Positions 27,801-39,800 of a DNA stretch of 64,000 nt are shown here, piece by piece. Numbering within the stretch: position 1 is the stretch's first letter; each line of letters opens with the position of its first letter. Position numbers and translations under genes: made by a program. Source of the DNA: Gymnothorax reevesii (taxonomy: Eukaryota > Chordata > Actinopteri > Anguilliformes > Muraenidae); assembly GCA_029721435.1 (NCBI GenBank), contig CM056577.1, forward strand, positions 112,342,219 to 112,406,218. The letters are read 5' to 3'. The notes beneath the pieces were generated by a model that saw only the letters and a list, made by a program, of their open reading frames with translations, did no database searches and was not told the origin of the DNA.

Positions 27801-30800
27801 TCAGGGACAGTTCAAGAACAGTTCTTGAAGTTAACTTCTTGAACAGTTCAAGAACATTTCTTGAACTGTTCTTGAAAATTTCACTGGGGCTGCCATCTGG
27901 TACGAACCAACAGAATAGCTTCTGTGGCCCAAGTTGCAGAAAATAATGATGGTTACAGGAGGAATGGGTTGTATTCCACAGTATATCATGCTTTGATATA
28001 TTTGGGACTTTAAGGGTGACTGGACAGGGTGCCCATTCGATCCCCTGTGCTGTGACTCTGCCTGTCTGCCATGTCTCTGCCCTGCTTTGCCCTGTCCATG
28101 TCTGCTTTGCTTTGGATTTTTGCAATGTCTGACTATTCTTTGTAATGTGTATTGGGATTTGGTTACTTTGATTTAGTCATGCATTGTCTTAGTTTAGTTT
28201 TTCCATGTTTTACTTTTTACCATAGTTTATTCCGGTCCATGTTTTGCTTTCTCCCATGCATTGCACTTTGTCTCCCCCTGTCTGGTCTCTGGTCTTGTCA
28301 TTGCTCACAGCCCCAGTATTGCGTGCCACTCTTCGGGTGATTTAATGGTTTCTGGATTTCAGCCTTCCTTCCAATCTCGTTTACTTTCTTCATCTTGCTT
28401 TTCTATTTTACTAACCTATACAAACAGTTTGTTATTTTGCTAGACTTACTAACGCAGACTAACATTGTATATAATACTAACTTACTAACGAGCACCAAGG
28501 GATTGAATAGCTGCACTTACTAATTGATTAACAAGCTCTCAGCACTCGCCCTGTTCTAGTCTCCGCCTCTTGTCTCTCCCTAATCTTCTCTGCTGCGTTT
28601 CTGTGGATTCTCCACACCTGCTCATGCTGTCCTTTCCCTCATTATCTATGCACGTTAGAACTCCATGACCGGAGCCGTATGTCTGTCTATAGGATTGTCT
28701 CGTCATCCCTGTTCGCATTTTGGCTTTTGCCTCTTTTATGTGATTAGGTTCTCCCTCTGGTTCCCTCCTTTCTAATTAGTCTCATTCCAGCACCTGCGTT
28801 CTGTGTAGCATGTGATTCCCCTGGAGTGTATATTAGGAGTCTTTTCACAGCACTTCCTTGTTAGAGCTCTAAGGTTGCTTGTGCCACGTGTTCCTTCCGC
28901 CTTGTTCTGTAAGTGACTCTCTTCTGACTGGACCATCCGACTTTTCGATTTTTGGCTTTGTGATTTTTGTATATATTGTTGCATCTGTGTTTTTTGACCC
29001 TTTTCTGTCCGACCACGAGATCCATGATTGCTGCCCTGGTTACGGTTTGGATTATGCCCATTGGATTTTGGCTTGGCTTCTCTGATACACCTGTGCATGT
29101 GGACCAAACCCACTTTTGTCCGGCCACGAGTACTGTGATGGTGCGATCAGGAACTAGTCGCGAGAACCAAGTAATGCAGTAGATCCGACTTTATTAACAA
29201 GGGGGGGGGGGGCAACAAAAACCAGGGCAGCAATCACAGTACTTAAGGCCGGACAAAAAAAACTAAGACAATGCATGAATAAATCAAAGTAACCAAATCC
29301 CAATACACATTACAAAGAATAGTCAGACATTGCAAAAATCCAAATATAAACATGGTAAACAGATCGTGGGCGTGGCAAGGCAGGGCAGAAACATGACAGA
29401 CAGGCAGAATTACAACACCCTGTCCACCGTTGAAGGTGCTTACAATGGGCACGCAAGCATCAGAACTGAATTTGGAGCAATGGAAGGTCCAGTGACTCCT
29501 ATTTTCTTTTGCATCATTGTCATTGCAGAGGTACGTGTGCATCTTTACCTGGGGAGGACGGCACCAGGATGCACTGTGGGAGGAAGACAACCAGGTGGAG
29601 GGAGCGTGATGCTCCTGATAATGTTCTGCTGGGAAGCCCTGTATGGGCATCCCATATGGACACCCGCATATTAATCACGTGGTCATCATATTTTAGCTCA
29701 CTAGTGTCTGAGAGTGAGATAGTATATCCAGTGATCCGGAAAGCAATGATTTTATTTGCACTAACATTCAAATAGTTTCCATCACATCAATACATCTAAC
29801 CCAGTTTGTCAAATTTTACTCTGTCGTTAAGACAAAAACAAACCAGAACGTGTACTGCATGACTTTGTTGCTGGTAGAACCCCTCATAAGCAGCCTGAAG
29901 CAATTGCTGTCTGCATGAGTCTATCAGTCGCTTACATCATAGTACATAAATTCTGACTGCACTAGGCCTTTAATGTTTTAGTTTCAAAACAATGAGTGTG
30001 AAAAGATCTTGCTTGAAAATGCACCAGTTTTCACAGCTCAGATAGATCATTCCAGAATACTGCCACATATCCTGTCATTAGTCACTACCCCATCTCACCG
30101 GACTCAGACTCACCTTGACGTTGAGATGGTCCAGGTAGAGAGCCAGCATCTCAGCAGCAGTCCTCGCTGCCCTGACTCGCTCGTGGTCCTTCTCAGAACA
30201 CAGCCAAACCTTCAGGTGCTTCACAGATCAAACATGGGTGGACTTCAGCAGGCATTACCACAGACGTCCTGCCTTCTCACGATGAGACAAGACCCAAGCA
30301 GCCCACACAACAATACAGGCCACAAATTTGTCTGCATTTTTGTCCCTTGATGCAAGGACAACCCTACCTTAAAGATGCGCTGGAGTCCATCTGGGTTCAA
30401 GTCTTGCGCGAGCATAGTTTTCAGAAGAACTTGAAGAGCGCTGAATGTGTCTGAGTAGAGGGCCTGTGGAGAACAACCACCATCACACCAGTGTTAAACT
30501 TTCCCGGCTTTCCTTACTACATAGATTAGGACTGATTCATTTAGATTTTAAGCAAGTGCAATATCTTTCCGTTTGATGCGAAAGAAAACAAGCTGACAGG
30601 TTCTGCGTCTAAAGTCTACATGAATCATGCCCATTGTGTTTGGAGATACAAGGATCAGAAATACAACAGGAGAAAAGGTACAGAACGATTGAGTTTCAGC
30701 TTTTATTTTAAATTCTGTCCACAGCCTACTTTACGTACTCTGCCAGGTTATTATATGCAATAGTTTTGATGAGACTTTAATTCAGCAGTAAGGCTCAACT

Positions 30801-33800
30801 GGATTTTTGTTTCAGGAACAATCTCCCCTGAAGTTAAGGGCCAGGACTGCGCTATACCGCTAAAACAGTAAATGATATTCAGGCCAGAAGGGTGACAAGC
30901 TGTCCAGCGCTCCCAGCTGGGTCTTATCCACAGTCTGTAGTTACCACTCTCTTCAGGGAGGACAGTTCTATTATTACAACATTTGCACTCCACCACACCA
31001 AGGTGTTAGAATGAAAAGGGCGCAATGCAAAACTAAAAGAATATAAAATAATAATTTAAAAAAACTGAAGAAAACAGTTATTGTTTTTGATTAAACAATT
31101 ATTTGCCAAGTATTTTTGTCTTGTTTTTCTAGTAAAAATCTTGGCAGTACTGCATTTTTGCTAAAGGAAAGAAAATAAAAATACTAAATAAAATAAAACA
31201 TTTCCCAATGAGGTAAGATGTCTTTGTCTCATTTCAATGTCTGCCAATGGGGCAAACAGCACCTTAAAACAAGAATATGTTTTCAACTTCAGGGACAATC
31301 GTCAATAATAAGACCTAACATCTACAAACATGGCTGAATCCTGACATTTCTCTAGTATAGGAAGAATTCATTTTTTTCTATGAACTGCCCCCTTCAGGGA
31401 CATGTCGGGTGGGTCCTCACCTCCATCTTGCGGAGGTCGAGCGCCCGGCTGTCCCTGCCCTGGGCGGGCTCATTCAGCGGGGCCAGGCCGAAGGTGCTGT
31501 TTAGACAGGTGCGCAGCATGACAGACTTCTCAGTGTCCGTCAGCGCGGGCTCCAAGGTACTGGGTCAGTGTGTGAAAGATAAATACTGTCGCTCATCATA
31601 AGTCTGGTTGAGACACTCCAGAGAATCTGGAAAAAGCGAAGCCCTCCAAGCTTCCAAACTGACCACTGTGGGCCTTTAGAGGTAAGTGAATAATGTCGAT
31701 GTTTCCATACTCTCATGGAATCCCAGAGATGCCAAGGCTTACGTCTTAGGCGTGAGTTTCTCCTCTTAATGGCTGTCACGTTCCTGTGCTGTAGTCAGCA
31801 ATTATTCAATCAAAGCGCACTGAAGAAATTCACTTGCGGAATTGAAGTCATTGTGCATCTAGTTAATCAGTTTCAAGTGCATTATGGTGGATTTCCCCAC
31901 TAATGACACGGAAATCGATTGAATTCTCAGGCTTGTCTTTACTGATGGATTAAAAGCAATGGAATTCCATAAAATCGTTTCAAATGGTCTTATTTCATTA
32001 AAACAATTTAAACGATCATGAAACACATGCATTGTTTCCGATCCCTGAGTAAAGAGAAACACGGGAAGTCCGGAGTCATAAACTCTCTCCATGTTACTTG
32101 TGCTGAGGTGCACCTTTACGCAAGTGAAACGGAAACTTCAATGCACAAGGATTTTAATTCTGCATGAGAATCTCATTAGATATTATAGGTATTATAATAG
32201 GTATTTTTATCCCTATTTTGGCAATTTTGAGACACGAGGTGATAGTGAAACTGAGTTGCTGATGTCAAAAGGGTTGGTCTACGACAAATTAATTGCTTAC
32301 GCTTGTGGTTGGGGTTTGGTTATATTACGAAGAATCAGATCAGTAGCTGTTATTCCCTTTAATACACATCCTACCAACAGATTTAATAGGGATGTACCCA
32401 AAGCCAAATATAGTATGCGGGAGAATAAATATATTGCAAAATTAACAGATAATGAACCCATACGAATATTTGCGTCATTATTCGGGAATCGCGACTACCG
32501 GGGAAACAACGCTAAAGTGATCCAGCTGCACATCTGTTCTCTCAGACCAGGCTCCACACAACATCTCTGGCCGATTTCACAGAAGCATTTTAGTGTGCGT
32601 ATAACCAACAAGTGTTTAAATTTTAAATGCATTTTAAAAAAATGCCATTGTACGCGGACAGCTAAACAAATGTTTAAACACCATTTCACGAGATGGGATC
32701 ATCGCACATTTAGCTGTATGCGGAAAACCTTACGTTTAAGCCCTCAAATTAAACAGATGCAGTCAAATTATGACAACCTGCCATTGCATAATGGGGGCAT
32801 TTCCAATTGTCTTTACAGGTTAATAACCCTGTATGTAAGGGTAGTTGCATTATGGACATGCATTTCGCACAGAGATGCCGGCAAAAAAACATGGCGAGAA
32901 TTTCACTTCACTTCAAAGTGTGTCAAACTTTCTTTGTGAGTCCGGTAGACGTGAGCAAGACGCTGACGTCACACGCATCCTTCACCAAAACTGTTTCATC
33001 CTCAGCATTCGTATTGATTCCGTACACTCATTTGTCCTTTCATTATCGGTGAAGAGTAAAAATGCAGTTTGGACTTCACTCATGGTAGCCTTTTTAGAAA
33101 ATGCAAACGTAGATGTAAACGAAAAACGTGGCCTTGCAAAACCCCTCTATTAAGTGATTAAGAAACGGAAGAAAGCAACTCATTCATGCATTCGTTTCAT
33201 GTATGCATTTCTTCTCCAGAAAAGGCAAATCTTGCTCAAAATCTACCAGGCAACAAAATGAAGGCAAGTCGGCGTCACTCATTTGGGTGCAAATCAATCC
33301 GTGGTAGTAGTTTTCGAGAGTGAAACATACCCTCACGAGCATTTAAGTGTTCTTTTGTTATTTTACCGCAGGCGTTTAAAATATTTAAACGCACGCAGAC
33401 AGTTGCACCACGTGAAACGGTGATTTGAATTGAACACTTGCTAAACGCGCGATTAAGAAAGTTATCTGCGAACACAAAAGCTAGCAACAGTTTGGCAGGG
33501 AGAGGATGGAAAAACAGGAACTTATACACAAGGAACAAATAAAAATTAAGTTCAGGCATGGGAGAAAGCAGAAGAATTCATAAGGGACAGACGAAGCCAC
33601 AAGAGCAAAAAATTGAATAACAAGTAGCAGTTAAGGGAAATTGACACAAACAGCCACACTGCAGGAAGAAGATTAACACAAAGGAACAGGACATGACATA
33701 TTCGTATTTCCTCCCTCGAAAAGAAAATATTTCTGTTTGTAAAAATAGCCCTTCACCCTCTTCTTACCATCAGACCTCACAGCCATTTTGTAGGCATTAT

Positions 33801-36800
33801 TCATAGAGTAAGTAAAGGAAGTCAAATTAAGATAGGAAAATGGTAATGATGATTTACATTAATTTGCGAACAGTTCCAACGGCTGGGATTTATTCCCATG
33901 GAAGTCTCATTGAGCAACAGCACTTGCGAAGACAGATGGTCTGGGTTGGTCAAAACACAAATTACTTCTCTGGCCCGAAGGTTGAACAACACCAGCTGCT
34001 TTCATTGAGACACACCCCATATGTGCCAATCAACCCACTGTGACACAAAAGCTTTAACTACAGACCACAAAACTACCAAACAGGGCTAAGGTGATATACG
34101 TACAGTATTTCCTCGTTGCAAAACTGGAGCGAAATTGCGAAAAATGTAACATGCATTCCCGTTTGTGAAGGTACAAAATTAGAGCCCAATCAGGAAACCA
34201 GTCAAAGTGTTCTGTGTTCTCAGGGCCCTGATTTATATCTTCTGTATATGATACATTTAGGGCCCTGCGAATATAGAACCCTTTGACAAGTTCACTTAAT
34301 TTGGTATATAACGAACAAGGGAACATGGGACTCCAGGAGCATAGAGTTGATCCCATCTATGCAGCCATCATTCCATTATCTGGTGTTGATCTAATGGTGT
34401 TTTGGACAAGCGGGTACCCAGAGAGAGCAAGTAGCTACTTTCCCAGGCCTACATATCTTAATGACAGAGAACAGCAGCAGTTCACCATCATTCTGTAACT
34501 CTGATCCTGTTAAGTAAACTCAGTGTAAAAATCAAATTGAAGTCTTCAATAAAAAATCATTGACACTGAAACATAACCTAAACAGAGCAAAACAGTTGTA
34601 TTTCATTGAAGGATACATCAAGTTAGCAAACGTAGCAATGGCAAGATGGCGAACTGAATTCCTCATGAAGTTCAATGGCTCTGCTTTGACAAAATCCTTG
34701 AAGAGACAAACAAACAAGGAACTTAATTGGTTATCTTCAAGCAAAAATACATCCAAAGGTTTCCTGACAAAAAACAGAGATGACATAAGGGCCTGATTTA
34801 CTAAGACCTGTAACACATGCAAAATCTTTTTGCCCGTGCAAAACCAATAACATTGCCCATGATAGGCAAGGGTACTTGCCTTGCACCAATCAGTGGTAAT
34901 GTTATTGGTTTTGCACGAGCAAAAAGATTTTGCATGTGCTAAAGGTCTTAGTAAATCAGGCCCTTAGGGTACAACTTTTAATTAAAATGAACTAAATATA
35001 CATGTTCAAAAGCATTGAGTAAGCTCATCAACTCTTTACAAAATGCAAGCAATTTATTATGAAATACCTGTTCAGTTGAATCAACTCTACTGTTATGCAA
35101 TCTTCTTAACATAATGGCTGAGTAAAAATGACCAACCTAGCCTCATTTTGAAGGTTTAAGACACACAGGGGCACTGACCATTATAAGGCCCATCAGCTCC
35201 TGCTTACGGGTGAACAGGCAGCCCTGACGGCGTGCGCAGGCCCTGATGGCCTGGGCAATGAGACCCACACTCTGAATCAGACTCAGCTTCATGCTCAGGT
35301 CCTAATGGAGGCACAAAAACAAATGTAAATAGACACACACACACACACACACACACCCACACACACCAGGAGTAAGCAGTTATTTGGAGTGTATGCAGGT
35401 TTATGTCATCACGAGGACAGGAATACACACACACACACACACACGTTATTACGGACAATAACGGGCAAAAAGCACATCCTGGAGATGGAATAGACAGCGA
35501 AGAATCTAAACTGGCTGAAATCACATTATTTAAGCCAGTAAGCTGCCGACTGCACAGACAATTACTGAGGGAAATCAATTCATTAAATGATATTCAGGCT
35601 TCACAGTGCAATTGTGCTTTTGATGGATAAAATCAAACAAACTGGTCCATGGGCTTTATTGGTCAGTCTTGGTAATAAGCTCTGACAATATTGCTACACT
35701 GAATACATTTTTAATGTACAGGTCATCACTATTATAGGCAGTGGCGTAGCTAGTTGGGGGGCAAAGACATGTCCCTTTATGCCCAACAATTAGTCCTGGC
35801 TTGATCTCAATCATTTTCCTTTATTGATGTGTTTTCCAATTATCGTAATTGGCAACTGAAGACACATATGCGATCTAACAGCGATGAAATCATGGGCTAA
35901 ATTTGGCACAGAAAAATAATTTACTTATTAATATGCCAATGCTTTGCGCTGATTGAACTGGTCAGCGTTCCAGTGAAACGCAGATTTCACTATCGGTATT
36001 GCGTGGGTAGATAAAAAAAAGTGGCAGTCAGCAGTTCAATAGGCTATAAAAAGCGTGCGGCTCCATCTTGCGTGAGAGTTGACAGGTTTGCAATGATGAA
36101 TAACGTTGATTTAAACACAGCAAATACGCGTCCAGATGAATGATTGTCATCTTATCTAATCGGGGAGAACAAGCAGCACCTGATAGGTGTGGAGTGCTCT
36201 CGGAGTGAACCTTCTGCTGATTATGAAAAGGACTGAGAACAGGTCAGGACTAATAATTGTTTTTAACAGATGTTTTGTGCAACCCAATTCTCTGTTCTTG
36301 TTCCGCCACTGTACTGAAGTTAGCCCTTTATTTAATCGCTGTTAGATGCATATGGAGACAAACCGTGTTTTCAGTTGCAAATTACGATAATTGGAAAATG
36401 TTTCAAGATAGGATAATGATTGAGAACTAGCCAGGACTAATTGTTGGGTATAAAGGGGCGTGTCTTGCCCCCCCCCCCCACTAGCTACACCACTTAGGGT
36501 ACCAGACAATCTTAAAAGGGGGCTGAGAGATTTTCTCTTCCACTGACATCAATATTCCTTGGTGCACAGAGATACTAAACAGGCCAGAGGTCTATCCAAG
36601 GGCCATATGAGACAAGACACACAGGGCGACAGTGTTGTGAGTGTTTCAGCAGGGAGAGCCCTGCCACGCAAGTGTCACGTCACTTTTGTTAGAATCAGAA
36701 TGTGCAGTCAATTAGTACAGCTTGTACACCAAACTGCAGAGATAAACCAGAAAGGGCGCATGAGCGAGTGCATTCCTCCACCTGCACCATCATTTTTGAC

Positions 36801-39800
36801 CTTTTCTGCAGTGCTGGCCTTCAGCTTTTACTTTGACCAGTGAAAATTTAGCCACCTTTCACTGTTTTCATACATGACCTTCCAATACATTTTTATCAAA
36901 TGTGTCCAGAACTTTTTCCATAATCCTGCTTACAAATGGCAGACAAATAGCTGGTCAGACAAACAGGAGAAAAAACACAAACTCGGTCCAGCTTCATTGG
37001 CGGAGGTGATGAGGTGGTAGCATGGTACCAAATCAGCAGAGAGCAAATGACTCTCTTGCGACTGAACTGGGATAAAAATGTAACAGTGAACTCTAAATGG
37101 GGAAAAATAACAAGGATAAACATCAGCTAAATATTGCCAAACCTACTGGGACTCACAGTTGGATTTAACTAACATAACAGAAATAAAAAAAGATTAATTG
37201 CCTCAAACAGTGAGAAAACCTCACAAACATGCAATATATAAGGACTTTAGAGTTAGTCAACCACACAGCTTCACGTTAGCCAGGTAAGTAAGAAATTCAG
37301 AGAGGAACATTCACTTTCGGAAAAAGGGCAATTTTCTGAACTCTTTAAGATGCTGACCACTAATTGGTCATTTTTGTTCAAAACTTAATGAGACTAAATG
37401 TGGACCAGATGTGGAATTTTCAGATACAATTCTTATTCTTTGAAAATCACTCAAAAGGAAGATATATGGAGTAATATCTGAGACAGCCAATGACTGGCTG
37501 GACAAAACCGCATGCTTATTTCCAGATGTAACTAAGAAACGCATTTTTTTTCTCTCTGTCGGGAAACATGCGCTAGAGCTCTTCTGTTCCCGTTCAACAA
37601 ATCCAAACCAAACGTAGGACAGGCCCCACTGGAGCTTTTTTAAGTAACATGAGTTCAGAAGTTAAGACTGATGCTGGAATATTGTTAACTGCGTGCCAAG
37701 GTTCTGAGAGGCAGTTAGAGGGTTGAGTGTTTAGTTGAGGAAGAGGGTTGTTCAACTGATTTCCTCTGATAATACCTTGGTCTCAACTTTCACTCCCAGT
37801 ACCTGCAAGTAACAAATGGATTCCATTTCAAATACTGTACGTGCTTTTTCAAAAAAAGTTCTTGTTCAAAAGCTCATTTCAAAAGAGATGCAGGTCCCAT
37901 ACATAATTTACAGACACATGATAATATAGTAAAAAGAAACCATGGCAATTTGTCGTGACACTTTATCTAAAATATCCATCACATTCACATAGTGGAGAAA
38001 TATAAGGCTTAGAAAGACACTTGAACTGATGAAGTCCTTCAAATCAAAATCATATATTTTTAATGATCATTTTGTACAGACAGGATCTAGGAATAAAATA
38101 CTGTTAATTTCATTCATTCATGACAGCATTAATGTTCTCACACTACTCACTTCATGAAGATTCAAATTTTGAAAGGTAAACTCCCCATGGTGGCACAAAA
38201 ATGAAGGAGTATTGTAGTATGATTGAGACTCAGAGGTAACAGGTCCAAATAACATTGTGTCTTCAAAAAAAAAAAATAGTCAATTTAAAAAAAAAAAAAA
38301 TGTGTTGAAAACATTGTCTGTGAAATGTAATGGGCCTTCGGAGAACAAGTATATGGTGCCCTCAAATAGTATTGGCACCCTTGGTGAATATGAACAAACA
38401 GGGCTATTAATAAATACCATAATGTTATAATAATGCCTTCTTCTAGAAATAAAAAAAAAATTAACCATTACTTTAAATACAACAAGTATTTGCCACTAAC
38501 GTGTCTTTGTCCCCCGCCACAAGATGTGAAATCGTGTCAGTATGAGCAATCTCTCGGTGTGACCTTGAGAGTGACGCGAAGGTCACCAAAATCGACTGGC
38601 GCCGGGGTATCACCATAATACATGTTGACATGAAATTTGAAGGAAATCGTTCTTGAGATATCTCGCTGACAAGGATTCGGGACGTACGGATGGGCGGACG
38701 TACGAACGGTCGTGAATACTACGTTCCGCGCGGCGGGGGACAACTACTGAAAGAAAATAGTGTAACTAATTCATATCATGAAGTAGATAAGCACTTATAG
38801 AGTGCAGAGCTCGGCCAAGCACAACATTTCCCTCCATATTGCAACCACCATAGATATTAGTCTTACATTTATCTTATCTTCATTTTTAGATTCCTTGACC
38901 ATGAAAACATGGAAATTTGATTCATAATGCTATATCAATATAAGTTCCACAGCGTCTTGGCTGTTTAAAGATGTCTGTTGCACGTTTCTAGCTTCATTTG
39001 TTTTTTTTTTCTTATGATGCAACATTTCCCCTCATGTTGTGATTTACACATAAATATTAGTCCTACATTTATTTCATCTATTTTTTTCAGATTCCCTGAC
39101 CAAGAAAACATATTAGCAACTGAATTCATTATGATATCAATATTAGTTCAGTAGTTATTCACGAAAATCAAATTTTCCGTAATGGTGGTTTTCTTCTGGA
39201 TCTAGTTCCCTGGCTTTTAAAGATACAGTAAATCCGGTGACATCTTCCTAATTCTGCAATATCTTGGCTATATAATGGTGTTTGTCGCATGTTTGTAGCT
39301 TCATTTGTTTTCTTCCTATAATGAAAGTTCCGAAGGTCCCCTACATTCGTATTCTGGATCATATTATCATAGTAGCCGGAATTATTCCATTTTCAGGATT
39401 AGTCTTTGATATATTGTAGAACATGTTCGAAACTTGTCCTGTATTTTTTTTCCAAGTGCCCTGACCATTTTTGGTGGAGTTATATGCATAAATGTCGAAA
39501 ATGGCCCTATCTCCCAATGTTAAATAATCCTTTAAAACATTCCTGCATCCAGACGAAGATCCGGATCACTTCCAAAATCTAATCATTTCTTCCTTATACC
39601 AATCTGTACAATCCCTGAAAGTTTCATCAAAATCTGTCCAAAACTTTTTGAGTTATTTTGGAAACCAACAGACAAACAGACAAACAAACAAACAAACCCA
39701 GGCAAAAACATAACCTCCTTGGCGGAAAATAATTAAAACATTTATCTCAATAACGTGCCAAAGGTACTGTAGACCCTCCATTGAATGCTTTGTGAAGCCT

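Larger units (their letters stand above)
26656..29708 (+). mobile_element. Tc1-like element, family D copy 1, with two nested inserts
   Basis: Three segments (26656-26847, 27887-28047 and 29418-29708) together resemble the family D copy at 49311-50058 read in the opposite orientation. Shared phrases include GACAAGGGCCAAAT, GTGCCCATTC, ACAATGGGCAC and AGCATC. The right end GTGGTCATCATATTTTAGC corresponds to that family's terminal repeat. Removing the inserts at 26848-27886 and 28048-29417 gives continuous Tc1 text. The transposase is badly decayed; only short readable fragments remain around 29420-29640. Confidence 0.7.
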
